From Cellulomonas sp. 73-92 (GTDB lineage Bacteria; Actinomycetota; Actinomycetes; Actinomycetales; Cellulomonadaceae), in assembly GCF_001898175.1 (NCBI RefSeq), contig NZ_MKTH01000002.1, positions 1 to 64,000 of the forward strand: a stretch of DNA of 64,000 nucleotides, in the 5' to 3' direction. The notes beneath the pieces are model-generated. The model ran no database searches and had not been told where the DNA came from. It saw nothing but the letters and a program-made list of their open reading frames with translations. Both the position numbers and the translations under genes were made by a program. Positions 10,421-19,177 of this stretch are shown here, in pieces (positions within the stretch are counted from its first letter, which is position 1; every line of letters begins with the position of its first letter).

Positions 10421-11550
10421 GGCCGGAGCGCCGCCACGACGTCGGGGGTCTTGATGAGGGCGGCGACGCGGCCGTCGACGAGCGCGACGAGGACCGGCGA
10501 CAGCCGGGACGCCTCGGAGAGAGCGGCCAGCAGGGGCTCGCCGGTGAGGCGGCCGTCGACGACGGCTCCCCCGGGCAGGGGTACGGCCACCGCGGTGACC
10601 GGGGTGAGACCCGCCTGCTCGCGCGGCACCGACGAGGCAGCCGCCGCGTCGATGTACGCCGAGGGCCTGCCGTCCGGCGAGAGCACGACGACCTCGCTCG
10701 CACCCGCCGCCGCCGCCCGGGCGCCCGCCGCCGCGACCGACTCCTGGAAGCCCACCGCCACGGCCGGCCGCCCGATGACCTGCACCGACAGCCCGCGCAC
10801 CGCGCGCTGCTGGCGCGCGCCGTGCAGCACCTGCGAGGCGCCGGACCACAAGAACATCGCCACCATGACCGTCCAGATGACGGTGTAGATCGTCGGCTGC
10901 CGGCCCTGCGCCAGCGGCCACAGCAGCGACCACGCGACGACGCCGACGGCGACGACCCGCCCGCACCACGCCGCGGCGACCATGCCGCGCATGCGGTCCT
11001 TCGTCACCGCCCACACCAGGGACTCGAGCAGCTGGCCACCGTCCAGCGGCAGGCCGGGCAGCAGGTTGAACGCGCCGACGAAGCCGTTGGAGAACGCCCC
11101 GGACCACAGGATCCACTGGATGAGCGACCCGTCCGGCACCGCCCGTGCGGCCGCGAGGAAGATCCCGCCCAGCACGAGGTTGGTCACCGGTCCGGCCACC
11201 GCGACGAGCGCGGCGCTGCCTGGCCCGGGGGCGGCGTTGCCGAAGGACGTGTGCCCGCCCCACAGCGTGAGCACGAAGGCCGTGGGCTGCTGGCCGCGGG
11301 CGCGCCCGACGAAGCCGTGCGCGAGCTCGTGGCAGAACACCGATCCGAAGAGCAGCACGACGAAGACGAGGGCGACGACGTACGCGCCCGTGCCGAGGCC
11401 GGTGGCGGCCTGGACGGAGGGCGTGAACGCCCCGGTCAGGACGACGGCCGCGAGCAGGAAGCTCGGCGAGAGCACCACCGGCGCGCCCGCGATCCGGCCG
11501 ATCACCCACCCGCGGGGGGTCTGGCTCGGGGCGGGTCGCTGCGCACTCAC
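10417..11550 (-). CDS. Site-2 protease family (M50) membrane metalloprotease
   Basis: Integral membrane protein (377 residues) with zinc-binding HELAH (His74, Glu75, His78) inside a membrane helix and the third ligand motif NLLPGLPLDGGQ, both diagnostic of M50/S2P intramembrane proteases. The C-terminal roughly 130 residues look like a CBS-type regulatory pair (VVVLSPDGRPSAYID and VALVDGRVAALI). Substrate unknown; relatives cut anti-sigma factors or other membrane proteins. GTG at 11550, with first codons encoding SAQRPAPSQTPRGW. It is the first gene of the minus-strand run and is divergent from the RecB-like nuclease gene, with a 60-base gap for both promoters. Confidence 0.93.
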   Translation of the reverse strand: MSAQRPAPSQTPRGWVIGRIAGAPVVLSPSFLLAAVVLTGAFTPSVQAATGLGTGAYVVALVFVVLLFGSVFCHELAHGFVGRARGQQPTAFVLTLWGGHTSFGNAAPGPGSAALVAVAGPVTNLVLGGIFLAAARAVPDGSLIQWILWSGAFSNGFVGAFNLLPGLPLDGGQLLESLVWAVTKDRMRGMVAAAWCGRVVAVGVVAWSLLWPLAQGRQPTIYTVIWTVMVAMFLWSGASQVLHGARQQRAVRGLSVQVIGRPAVAVGFQESVAAAGARAAAAGASEVVVLSPDGRPSAYIDAAAASSVPREQAGLTPVTAVAVPLPGGAVVDGRLTGEPLLAALSEASRLSPVLVALVDGRVAALIKTPDVVAALRP

Positions 11551-11610
11551 CGGACCAGCGTAGGGGCGCGGCAGCGGCACGGTGTCGGCGCCCGCTCCTA
11601 CGCTCGTGCT

Positions 11611-12516
11611 GTGAGCATCGAGGAGACCGAGCAGGTCGAGGGCGCCGACGACATCGCCGTCACGGGTGACGACGACGTCGAGCGCCCGGCGTCCCGCCCC
11701 GGGCTGTCCCCCTCGCGCGCCAACGACTTCCAGCAGTGCCCCCTGCTGTTCCGCTACCGCGTCGTCGACCGCCTCCCGGAGCCGACGAGCGCCGCGGCGG
11801 CGCGCGGCACGCTGGTGCACGCCGTGCTGGAGCGGCTGTTCGACCTGCCGGCCGCCCAGCGCACCCTCGAAGCCGCGCGCTCGATGCTCCCCGGCCAGTG
11901 GCGGGAGCTGCGCGAGCGGGCCCCGCAGTACGACGAGCTCTTCACCGACGAGGTCGACGAGGCCGCGTGGCTCGGCGGTGCGGGCGACCTGCTGGGGACG
12001 TACTTCACGCTGGAGGACCCGACGCGGCTCGAGCCCGAGTCGCGCGAGCTGCGGGTCCGACTCGACCTCGACGACGGCCCCCAGCTGCGCGGCATCGTCG
12101 ACCGCGTCGACGTCGCCCCGAACGGCTGGGTCCGGATCGTCGACTACAAGACAGGCCGCTCGCCACGCCCCGGCTACGAGGGGCACGCGCTGTTCCAGAT
12201 GCGGTTCTACGCGTACGTGCTGTGGCGCACGCGAGGCGTCCTGGCGCGCCTGCTCCAGCTGGAGTACCTCGCCGACGGCCAGGTGATCCGGCACGAGCCG
12301 AGCGAGGCCGAGATGGCCGTCCTCGAGGCGCGGGTGCGGTCGCTCTGGACGTCGGTGCAGGAGGCGGCGCGCACGGACACGTGGCCGGCCCGCCCGTCGG
12401 CGCTCTGCGAGTGGTGCTCGTTCAGCGCGTTGTGCCCGGCGTTCGGGGGCACCCCTCCCGCCGTCGACGACGACGCCGTCGAGCGCGCGACGGGTGTCAG
12501 ACCCGATCGCCCCTGA
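11611..12516 (+). CDS. RecB-family PD-(D/E)XK nuclease with probable Fe-S cluster
   Basis: 301 residues. Catalytic core in the order expected for RecB-family (COG2887) exonucleases: His in GTLVHAVLERLF, Asp in LRGIVDRVDV, then VRIVDYKTGR with Asp and Lys. One cysteine near the N-terminus (DFQQCPL) and three at the C-terminus (CEWCSFSALC) have the AddB/Cas4-like spacing for a 4Fe-4S cluster stapling the domain. No helicase domain is fused. The biological role of these stand-alone proteins is not established, though DNA repair is likely. GTG at 11611. Its 3' end overlaps the convergent HAD gene by 20 bases. Confidence 0.9.
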   Translation: MSIEETEQVEGADDIAVTGDDDVERPASRPGLSPSRANDFQQCPLLFRYRVVDRLPEPTSAAAARGTLVHAVLERLFDLPAAQRTLEAARSMLPGQWRELRERAPQYDELFTDEVDEAAWLGGAGDLLGTYFTLEDPTRLEPESRELRVRLDLDDGPQLRGIVDRVDVAPNGWVRIVDYKTGRSPRPGYEGHALFQMRFYAYVLWRTRGVLARLLQLEYLADGQVIRHEPSEAEMAVLEARVRSLWTSVQEAARTDTWPARPSALCEWCSFSALCPAFGGTPPAVDDDAVERATGVRPDRP

Positions 12517-13183
12517 GCTCGAGCACCTCGCCGGCCGCGATCCGCGCCAGGTCGTCGAGCCGCACGGTGAGCAGCGAGTCGGCCACCGAGAGGCGGTGGT
12601 CGTCGGGCAGCTCGACCTCGGACTCGACGGCGAGCACGTGAGCGCCGGAGGCCAGCCCGGCGGCGACGCCGACGCGCGAGTCCTCGATGACGACGCACCG
12701 CTCCGGGGCGACGCCGAGCCGGCTCGCCGCCAGGAGGTAGGGCTCGGGGTCGGGCTTGGCGTGGGAGACCTCGTCGCCGGGCACGACGACGGCGAAGGCG
12801 CCGTCCGCGTCGCGCACCGCGGGTCCGGTCAGGTTGCGGTACGACGAGGTGACGAGCGCCTGCGGCACCCCGGCCGCCCGGAGCGCGGCCACGAGCTCGC
12901 GAGCACCGGGCTGCCAGCGGGCCGACTCGGACTGCCGCGCGATGATGCGGGTGGACAGGCGCGCGATGATCTCGTCGGCCGGCAGGTCCACCCCCGCGGC
13001 CTGCAGTGCGCTGGCGTAGACGGGCAGCGCGGTGCCCACCAGCGCCAGCCCGTCCTCGAAGGTCCAGGTGCCCCCGCGCTCCGCGACGAGCGCCGCCTCC
13101 TCCTCACGCCACAGCACCTCGGTGTCGACGAGCGTACCGTCGAGGTCCCAGAGCACCGCGGCGGGCAGGGGCGCGGGCGTCAT
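12497..13183 (-). CDS. HAD-superfamily phosphatase
   Basis: 228 residues with all HAD motifs: DLDGTLVD (Asp13 nucleophile, Asp15 acid/base), motif II Ser/Thr in LVTSSYRN, motif III Lys in HAKPDPEPYL, motif IV VIEDSRVG. The cap (about 20-90) is alpha-helical, as in phosphoglycolate-phosphatase or beta-phosphoglucomutase-like enzymes (subclass I). The substrate cannot be told from sequence. The ATG at 13183 is preceded by GGAGGT six bases away. Its 3' end runs 20 bases into the convergent nuclease gene. Confidence 0.93.
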   Translation of the reverse strand: MTPAPLPAAVLWDLDGTLVDTEVLWREEEAALVAERGGTWTFEDGLALVGTALPVYASALQAAGVDLPADEIIARLSTRIIARQSESARWQPGARELVAALRAAGVPQALVTSSYRNLTGPAVRDADGAFAVVVPGDEVSHAKPDPEPYLLAASRLGVAPERCVVIEDSRVGVAAGLASGAHVLAVESEVELPDDHRLSVADSLLTVRLDDLARIAAGEVLELRGDRV

Positions 13184-13274
13184 GACAGGACCTCCGGAAT
13201 GGTGGGGGTGAGGTGACGAGGCTACCCCGGCCGACGTCCGGACGGCTCCGGCGGCCAGCGCTTAGGCTGGTCGG

Positions 13275-14132
13275 ATGAGCGAGAGCCAGGCCGGTGACCT
13301 GCCCGTCGGCGCCACGGTGCTGCTGGCGGCGTTCGAGGGCTGGAACGACGCGGGCTCGGCCGCGACGCAGGCCGTCGCCTACCTCTCGGAGGTCTGGGAC
13401 GCCGAGCAGGTCGACGAGCTGGACCCGGAGGAGTACCACGACTTCCAGGTGAACCGCCCCGTCGTCGGGCTCGGCCCGGACGGCACGCGCGAGATCACCT
13501 GGCCCACGACGTCGGTCTCGCTGGCCACCGCACCGGTCACCGGCCGGTCCGTCGTCCTGGTCCACGGCATCGAGCCCTCCATGCGCTGGCGTCGGTACTG
13601 CACCGAGCTGCTCGACATCGCGGCCGGCCTCCACGTGGAGTGGGTCGTGACGATCGGCGCGCTGCTCGCCGACGTCCCGCACACCCGCCCGATCCCCGTG
13701 ACCGTCTCGGCCGACGACCCCGACGTCGCGCAGGCGCTCGACCTCGAGCGCAACACGTACGAGGGGCCGACGGGCATCGTCGGCGTGCTCCAGCACGAGG
13801 CGGCCGCCCGCGGTCTCAAGGCCGTCTCGCTGTGGGCGGCCGTGCCGCACTACGTGGCCCACCCGCCGTCGCCGAAGGCGACGCTCGCGCTGCTCCACCA
13901 GGTCGAGCAGCTGATCGGCGAGCCGATCCCGCTCGGTGAGCTGCCCGAGGACGCCGCGGCGTGGCAGGCCGGCGTCGACGAGCTGGCCGGCGAGGACTCG
14001 GAGATCGGCGAGTACGTGCGCCAGCTGGAGGAGGCGAAGGACACGGCCGAGCTGCCCGAGGCCTCCGGCGAGGCGATCGCCCGCGAGTTCGAGCGCTACC
14101 TGCGGCGCCGCGACAAGGGCTCGGGAACCTAG
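13275..14132 (+). CDS. PAC2 family protein
   Basis: 285-residue PAC2-domain protein ([20 protein letters not shown], then [18 protein letters not shown] and [16 protein letters not shown]). Archaeal and eukaryotic PAC2 proteins are proteasome-assembly chaperone relatives; in actinobacteria the role is not defined, although the family is conserved in proteasome-bearing species. An assembly role is only an inference from family name and from co-residence with the pup-proteasome genes about 4 kb away. The C-terminal segment is Glu-rich and helical. ATG at 13275; the stop overlaps the convergent mshC stop by three bases. Confidence 0.9.
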   Translation: MSESQAGDLPVGATVLLAAFEGWNDAGSAATQAVAYLSEVWDAEQVDELDPEEYHDFQVNRPVVGLGPDGTREITWPTTSVSLATAPVTGRSVVLVHGIEPSMRWRRYCTELLDIAAGLHVEWVVTIGALLADVPHTRPIPVTVSADDPDVAQALDLERNTYEGPTGIVGVLQHEAAARGLKAVSLWAAVPHYVAHPPSPKATLALLHQVEQLIGEPIPLGELPEDAAAWQAGVDELAGEDSEIGEYVRQLEEAKDTAELPEASGEAIAREFERYLRRRDKGSGT

Positions 14133-15394
14133 AGCCGCACGCCCAGCAGGGCGTCCAGCGCCCGGGCGACGACCCCGGGAGCCCCTTCCACCGGCGCCAC
14201 GGCACCGGCCAGCGCGGCGTCGGCCCACGCATCGACGGCGGCGAGCGCGGCAGGTGCGTCCAGGTCGTCCGCGAGCGCGGCGCGCACCGCGGCGAGCGTC
14301 TCGTCGGCCGCCGGCCCGCCCACGCCCGACAGCGCGGCACGCCACCGACCCAGGCGCGCCTCGGCGGTGGCGAGGACCTCGTCGCTCCAGTCCCAGTCGT
14401 CCCGGTAGTGGTGCGCGAGGATCGCCAGGCGGATCGCCATGGGGTCCACGCCGGCCGCCCGCAGCGTCGAGACGAGCACGAGGTTGCCCCGCGACTTGCT
14501 CATCTTCTCACCGTCGAGCCCCACCATCCCGGCGTGGACGTGCGCGCGCGCACCCGACGACGGGGAGCCCGTCAGCGCCCGCGCGTGCGAGCAGCTCATC
14601 TCGTGGTGGGGGAAGGCCAGGTCGGAGCCGCCACCGAGCACCGACAGCGGCGCGCCGAGGTTCCCCAGGGCGATGACCGCGCACTCGATGTGCCACCCGG
14701 GACGTCCACGGCCCAGCGACCCGCCGTCCCAGGCGGGCTCGCCGGCGCGCTCCCGGCGCCACAGCAGGGGGTCGAGCGGTCCCTTCTTGCCGGGCCGCCC
14801 CGGGTCGCCGCCGCGCTCGGCCGACAGCGCGAGCATCTCGTCGCCGTCCAGGCGGGCCGCCTCCCCGAACTGGTCGTCCGCCGCGAGGTCCGCGTAGACG
14901 TCGCCCAGCTCGGCCGCGCTGAGGGCGTCGGCCGTCGGCACCCGGTAGGCCGTGCCCGCCGCCAGCATCTGCTCGACGGCGGACACCACTGCCGGGATCG
15001 ACTCGACGGCGCCGAGGTAGGCGTCCGGCGGGATGACCTGCAGGGCCGCCATGTCCTCGGCGTAGAGGGCGATCTGCTCGGCGGCGAGCGCGCGCCAGTC
15101 GACGCCGGTGGCGGCCGCACGCTCGAGCAGCGGGTCGTCGACGTCCGTGACGTTGGACGCGAACCGCACGGCGACGCCCGCATCGCGCCACGCCCGGCCC
15201 AGCAGGTCGAACGCCACCGCCGTCGCGGCGTGCCCCAGGTGCGTCGCGTCGTACGGGGTGATGCCGCACACGTACAGCGTCGCGGCGCCGTCCTGCACGG
15301 GGTCGACGAGCGTCCCCGTCGCCGTGTCGAGCACGCGCACCGCCGGTCCGTGTCCGGGCAGCCTGGGCAGGGAGGGGGTGGGCCAGCTCAGCAC
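14129..15394 (-). CDS. mshC: Cysteine--GlcN-Ins ligase (mycothiol biosynthesis)
   Basis: MshC (421 residues) joins cysteine to 1-D-myo-inosityl-2-amino-2-deoxy-glucopyranoside with ATP, the third step of mycothiol synthesis. It resembles cysteinyl-tRNA synthetase: zinc ligand Cys43 in [17 protein letters not shown], the HIGH-like HLGH, the segment GWHIECAV with a second zinc Cys, the zinc His in [11 protein letters not shown], and KMSKS. It lacks the tRNA-binding extension and is shorter than CysS, which supports MshC rather than CysS. GTG at 15394 encodes LSWPTPSLP. It is convergent with the PAC2 gene, the two stops sharing CTAG. Confidence 0.96.
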   Translation of the reverse strand: MLSWPTPSLPRLPGHGPAVRVLDTATGTLVDPVQDGAATLYVCGITPYDATHLGHAATAVAFDLLGRAWRDAGVAVRFASNVTDVDDPLLERAAATGVDWRALAAEQIALYAEDMAALQVIPPDAYLGAVESIPAVVSAVEQMLAAGTAYRVPTADALSAAELGDVYADLAADDQFGEAARLDGDEMLALSAERGGDPGRPGKKGPLDPLLWRRERAGEPAWDGGSLGRGRPGWHIECAVIALGNLGAPLSVLGGGSDLAFPHHEMSCSHARALTGSPSSGARAHVHAGMVGLDGEKMSKSRGNLVLVSTLRAAGVDPMAIRLAILAHHYRDDWDWSDEVLATAEARLGRWRAALSGVGGPAADETLAAVRAALADDLDAPAALAAVDAWADAALAGAVAPVEGAPGVVARALDALLGVRL

Positions 15395-15454
15395 GCCCCG
15401 AGCGTAGTCGCGCGTCGCCGACGGCCCCGCGGCCGTCCGGCGGACAATGCCCGG

Positions 15455-16441
15455 GTGCCCGACGAGGTCTACCAGCAACGCGGCGAGGCGTGGGTCCGGA
15501 CCGACGCCGCCGACTCCCCCGACCGCACCGGACCCACGTGGGTCGTCGTCCACGACCTCGCCGACCTGCCGGCCGTCGCCCGGGCGTGGGGCCTCGACGA
15601 CCACACCGTCGCTATGCTGGCGCACCGCGTCGCGACGTTGACCAGCGCCGACAGCCCGCGGACCGCGTACGCGCACGTGGACCGCTCCCCCGCCGGCGAC
15701 CTGCTGATGTCCACCCCGACCACGTGGTTCGACGAGACGACCCGCCAGGTGTCCACGGGCGAGGTGACGACGGTCTCGTGCCCGGACCTCGTGCTGACGG
15801 CCGAGGCCGGCCCGGGCGGTGTCCTGTCCCGCGTCGTCGACCGGCTCACCGATGGCATCCCGACGCCGGACAGCGGCGCCCGCGAGGTCCTCGCCGCGCT
15901 CCTCTTCACCGTCCTCGGGCAGGCCAGCGAGGTCGAGCTGGGGCTCGGCGAGGCCGTGCAGGCGACCGAGCGGCTCGTCTTCTCGCAGCACCATGCCGAC
16001 CCGGTGCAGCAGATCTACGACCTCAAGCGGGAGATCGCCGAGGCGCGTCGTGCCCTCAGCCCGCTCATGGCGGCGCTGCCCGAGTTCGAGGCGCTGGCCG
16101 ACGACGAACGCGTCCAGCGGCACGGCTGGACGTGGCTCGACAACGTGCAGGCGACGGTCGACCGGCTCGACCGCCACCTCGTCGGGCACGACGAGCTGCT
16201 GCGCGACATGCTCTCCGCCCACCTGGCGCAGGTGAGCGTGCGGCAGAACGAGGACACCCGCAAGATCTCCGCGTGGGCGGCGATGATCGCGGTCCCCACA
16301 CTGATCGTCGGCATCTACGGCATGAACTTCCACCACATGCCCGAGCTGACCTGGACGTTCGGCTACCCGCTCGCCCTCGCGGTCATGGCCGGCATCTGCT
16401 GGTGGCTGTACCGCGCCTTTCGGAAGAGCGGCTGGCTGTAG
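15455..16441 (+). CDS. corA: CorA-family Mg2+/Co2+ transporter
   Basis: 328 residues. Large cytoplasmic N-terminal domain, long helical region ([18 protein letters not shown]), then two C-terminal membrane helices joined by YGMNF, the GMN selectivity loop that defines the CorA family. Forms a pentameric divalent-cation channel in known members. GTG at 15455 was chosen: the ATG at 15447 is in another frame, and no other start precedes the conserved part. Convergent with uppP. Confidence 0.94.
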   Translation: MPDEVYQQRGEAWVRTDAADSPDRTGPTWVVVHDLADLPAVARAWGLDDHTVAMLAHRVATLTSADSPRTAYAHVDRSPAGDLLMSTPTTWFDETTRQVSTGEVTTVSCPDLVLTAEAGPGGVLSRVVDRLTDGIPTPDSGAREVLAALLFTVLGQASEVELGLGEAVQATERLVFSQHHADPVQQIYDLKREIAEARRALSPLMAALPEFEALADDERVQRHGWTWLDNVQATVDRLDRHLVGHDELLRDMLSAHLAQVSVRQNEDTRKISAWAAMIAVPTLIVGIYGMNFHHMPELTWTFGYPLALAVMAGICWWLYRAFRKSGWL

Positions 16442-16489
16442 CCCCGCGCCTCGGCGCCGGGTGGCCGGCCTGGGCGCGCGCTGGGCTCA

Positions 16490-17389
16490 TCAGTTGAGGA
16501 TCGCGGCGTTCGCCTCGAGCGCGCCCGTGACCAGGAGGATCACGACGACGACCGCCAGGCCGATCCGGTACCGCACGAACCCCAGGTAGCTGTACGTCGT
16601 CACGATCTTGAGGAAGGCGATGATGACGAGGTAGCCGACGACGAACGCGACGATCGTCGCGATGATCGTCGCGCCGAACCCGGGCGTGTTGCCCTTGCCG
16701 AACTGGTCGAAGCTGGTCGCCAGCTCGAACAGGCCGGAGCCGAACACGGCGGGGATCGCCAGCAGGAACGAGTACCGCGCCGCGGCCTCGCGCGTGTAGC
16801 CCAGCAGGAGCCCGCCGGTGATGGTCCCGCCCGAGCGCGAGACGCCGGGGACGAGGGCGAGCGACTGCCACAGGCCGAACAGCAGGGCGTGCCGTGGCGT
16901 CAGCTCCTGCACCGTGCGCTGCTTGGCGCCGCGGCGGTCCGCCCAGCCGAGGATCAGGCCGAAGACGACGAGCACCGTGGCCACGATCCACAGGTTGCGC
17001 AGCGCGCCCTCGATGGCGTCCTTGAACGCCAGGCCGAGCACGACGACCGGGATCGAGCCGATGACGATGAACCACGCCATGAGCGCGTCGTGGTCGGCGG
17101 GCTTCCCGACGGGTGCACCGGCGCGCGAGCGCCAGTCCGTGCCCAGCCCGCCGCGCACCGCGCGCCACCAGTGCACGCAGATGCGCACGATGTCCCGGCG
17201 GAAGTACAGCACCACCGCCGACTCCGTGCCGAGCTGGATGACGGCGGTGAACGCCGCGCCCGCGTCGTGCCCGGTCAGCAGCTCGCTGACGATGCGGATG
17301 TGCGCGCTCGACGAGATCGGGAGGAACTCGGTCAGGCCCTGGATCAGCCCCAGCAGCAGGGCGGCGCCTGCACCCAGTCCATGCGTCAT
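16490..17389 (-). CDS. uppP: Undecaprenyl-diphosphatase
   Basis: UppP/BacA (299 residues), a polytopic membrane enzyme that dephosphorylates undecaprenyl diphosphate to recycle the lipid carrier for peptidoglycan; raised levels give bacitracin resistance. Both signature regions are present: GLIQGLTEFLPISSSAH (glutamate-rich) and PGVSRSGGTITGG (Ser/Arg). About eight hydrophobic segments, full length. ATG at 17389. Single gene, convergent with corA and divergent from the aldo/keto reductase gene. Confidence 0.97.
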   Translation of the reverse strand: MTHGLGAGAALLLGLIQGLTEFLPISSSAHIRIVSELLTGHDAGAAFTAVIQLGTESAVVLYFRRDIVRICVHWWRAVRGGLGTDWRSRAGAPVGKPADHDALMAWFIVIGSIPVVVLGLAFKDAIEGALRNLWIVATVLVVFGLILGWADRRGAKQRTVQELTPRHALLFGLWQSLALVPGVSRSGGTITGGLLLGYTREAAARYSFLLAIPAVFGSGLFELATSFDQFGKGNTPGFGATIIATIVAFVVGYLVIIAFLKIVTTYSYLGFVRYRIGLAVVVVILLVTGALEANAAILN

Positions 17390-17455
17390 GGTCGGTCACC
17401 TTATCCGCGCGAGCCGTGCGAAACGGGCAGTGACGCCCCGCTAGGGTGCGGTGGC

Positions 17456-18427
17456 ATGGAGCACCGCCGGCTGGGACGCACGGGGTTGCAGGTGTCCTGG
17501 CTCGGACTGGGCACCATGACGTGGAGCCGCGACACCGACGAGCACGACGCCCGGGAGCTCCTGCGCGACTTCGTCGACGCCGGCGGCACGCTCGTCGACA
17601 CCTCGGCGTCGTACGCCGAGGGCGGCGCGGAAGCGCTGCTCGGCTCCCTGCTCGGCGGCGCGGTCGCCAGGCGCGACGTCACCATCGTCACCAAGGGCGG
17701 GGTCCGGCGCACGGCCGACGGCGCCGTGGTCGACGCCTCACGCGGCGCCCTGCTCGACGCCCTCGACGGCTCGCTCGACCGGCTCGGCACCGACCACGTC
17801 GACGTCTGGCTGGTGCAGACCCCCGACCCCCGCACCCCGCTCGAGGAGACCGCCTCGGCGCTGCGCCTGGCCGTGAGCTCGGGCCGCGCGCGCTACGTCG
17901 GGCTCTCGAACCACGCCGGCTGGCAGGTGGCCCGCGCCGCGTCGCTGCTCGAGGCGGACCCGGGGCTGGCCGCCGTCGAGGCGGAGTACTCGCTGCTGCA
18001 GCGGGGCGTGGAGCGCGAGGCGCTGCCGGCGGCGGAGAACCTCGGCGCCGGGCTGCTCGCCTGGTCGGCGCTGGGGCGGGGCGTGCTCACCGGCAAGTAC
18101 CGCCGCACCGTCCCCGCGGACTCCCGGGCCGCGTCCGCCCACCTCGCGGGATTCGTGCAGCCCTACCTCACCCGCCCGGCGGCCGCCGTGGTGGAGGCGC
18201 TCGTCACCGCCGCCGACGGCCTGGACCGCACGCCCGCCGAGGTCGCCCTCGCCTGGCTGCGGGACCGCGTCGGGGTCGCCTCCGCGCTCGTCGGGCCGCG
18301 CACGCCGGTGCAGCTGCACCAGCTGCTGGCCGCGGACGACCTCGAGCTGCCGCGCGAGCTGGCGACCGCGCTCGACGACGTCAGCGCGCCGACGCTCGGC
18401 TACCCCGAACGTCTGACCGTCGGCTGA
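17456..18427 (+). CDS. Aldo/keto reductase
   Basis: NAD(P)H-dependent oxidoreductase-like protein of 323 residues with a TIM-barrel AKR pattern: RRLGRTGLQVSWLGLGTM, VDTSASYAEGGAE (Asp and Tyr of the active site) and VTKGG (Lys). The position usually held by the catalytic His is Gln (DVWLVQTPDP). The cofactor region SALVGPRTPVQL is present. Related to the Tas/YhdN/KV-beta-like group. Substrate unknown. ATG at 17456. It stands alone between uppP and the acidic protein gene. Confidence 0.92.
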   Translation: MEHRRLGRTGLQVSWLGLGTMTWSRDTDEHDARELLRDFVDAGGTLVDTSASYAEGGAEALLGSLLGGAVARRDVTIVTKGGVRRTADGAVVDASRGALLDALDGSLDRLGTDHVDVWLVQTPDPRTPLEETASALRLAVSSGRARYVGLSNHAGWQVARAASLLEADPGLAAVEAEYSLLQRGVEREALPAAENLGAGLLAWSALGRGVLTGKYRRTVPADSRAASAHLAGFVQPYLTRPAAAVVEALVTAADGLDRTPAEVALAWLRDRVGVASALVGPRTPVQLHQLLAADDLELPRELATALDDVSAPTLGYPERLTVG

Positions 18428-18445
18428 CGGCGCGCCCGGTGCCGC

Positions 18446-18796
18446 TCAGCGGCTGACGGGCTCGTCCACGTCGTTCTCGTCGGACCAGTCGCCGTCGTCG
18501 ACGTCCACCTCGTCGTCGAGGTCGTCGTCCACGTCGTCCACGTCGTCCTCGTCGGACTCCTCGTCGTCGGACTCCTCGTCCTCCGCCTCCTCGTCCTCCT
18601 CGCCGAGGTAGAACGGGGTGGCCTCGCCGTACACCGTGCCGAGCGCGTCGTCGTACACCTCGAACGCGTCCGCGAGAACGTCGTAGGCGTCGTCGACCGC
18701 GGGGTCGTCCTCGCCGTGGCGGGCCTGGACGGCGTTGAAGTGGGCTTCGAGCGCGGCGATCAGCCGGTCGAGAGCGGCACGCGGGTCGACGGTCAT
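18446..18796 (-). CDS. Small acidic-tailed protein of unknown function
   Basis: 116 residues. The first 65 form a predicted helical domain (RAALDRLIAALEAHFNAVQAR, DAYDVLADAFEVYDDALGT). The last 45 are almost entirely Asp/Glu/Ser with aspartate-valine repeats. I recognise it as an actinobacterial conserved hypothetical type, but cannot name a function. The ATG at 18796 with AGGG upstream is preferred over a longer frame. Convergent with the aldo/keto reductase gene and divergent from the DUF5703 gene. Confidence 0.75.
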   Translation of the reverse strand: MTVDPRAALDRLIAALEAHFNAVQARHGEDDPAVDDAYDVLADAFEVYDDALGTVYGEATPFYLGEEDEEAEDEESDDEESDEDDVDDVDDDLDDEVDVDDGDWSDENDVDEPVSR

Positions 18797-18886
18797 GCCC
18801 TGACGGTATCGCCGCGGGGGGCACAATGGCACAGCGTCCGCGCGTCGGATCGGCCACGCGCGCGGCATGACGGGTCGAGGTGGTGC

Positions 18887-19150
18887 ATGGACGGAGAACT
18901 CACGACGGGCAACCGTGCCCGGGCGCCGCGACGCTTCGTGCGGATGGGCGGTCAGTACGAGGTTCGGATGCTGACGATCCCCCGCTCGACCAGCGGGAGC
19001 GATGCCCGCAAGATGCTCACCGACGAGGCGGAGTACGGCCGCTGGGAGCTCAGCCGCACCCGCCTGTACCCCGGCGGCGAGCGCAAGGTGTGGCTGCGCC
19101 GCAAGATCATCCGGGTCCGCCCGACGTTCGACGAGGACCCCGAGGACTGA
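18887..19150 (+). CDS. DUF5703 family protein
   Basis: 87-residue basic protein with the DUF5703 core DEAEYGRWELSRTRLYPGGE followed by a basic KVWLRRKIIRV strand. The family is actinobacterial and of unknown function. ATG at 18887 has a GAGG eight bases upstream; the first about 20 residues are variable. Its stop lies 27 bases before the convergent M20 peptidase stop. Confidence 0.85.
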   Translation: MDGELTTGNRARAPRRFVRMGGQYEVRMLTIPRSTSGSDARKMLTDEAEYGRWELSRTRLYPGGERKVWLRRKIIRVRPTFDEDPED

Positions 19151-19177
19151 CCGCGATCGGACGCCGAGGCGGGTCCG

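Noticed and set aside
13961-15454. Long plus-strand frames over mshC.
   Set aside because: Low-complexity GC-biased shadow of mshC; the CorA-like part only starts at 15455.
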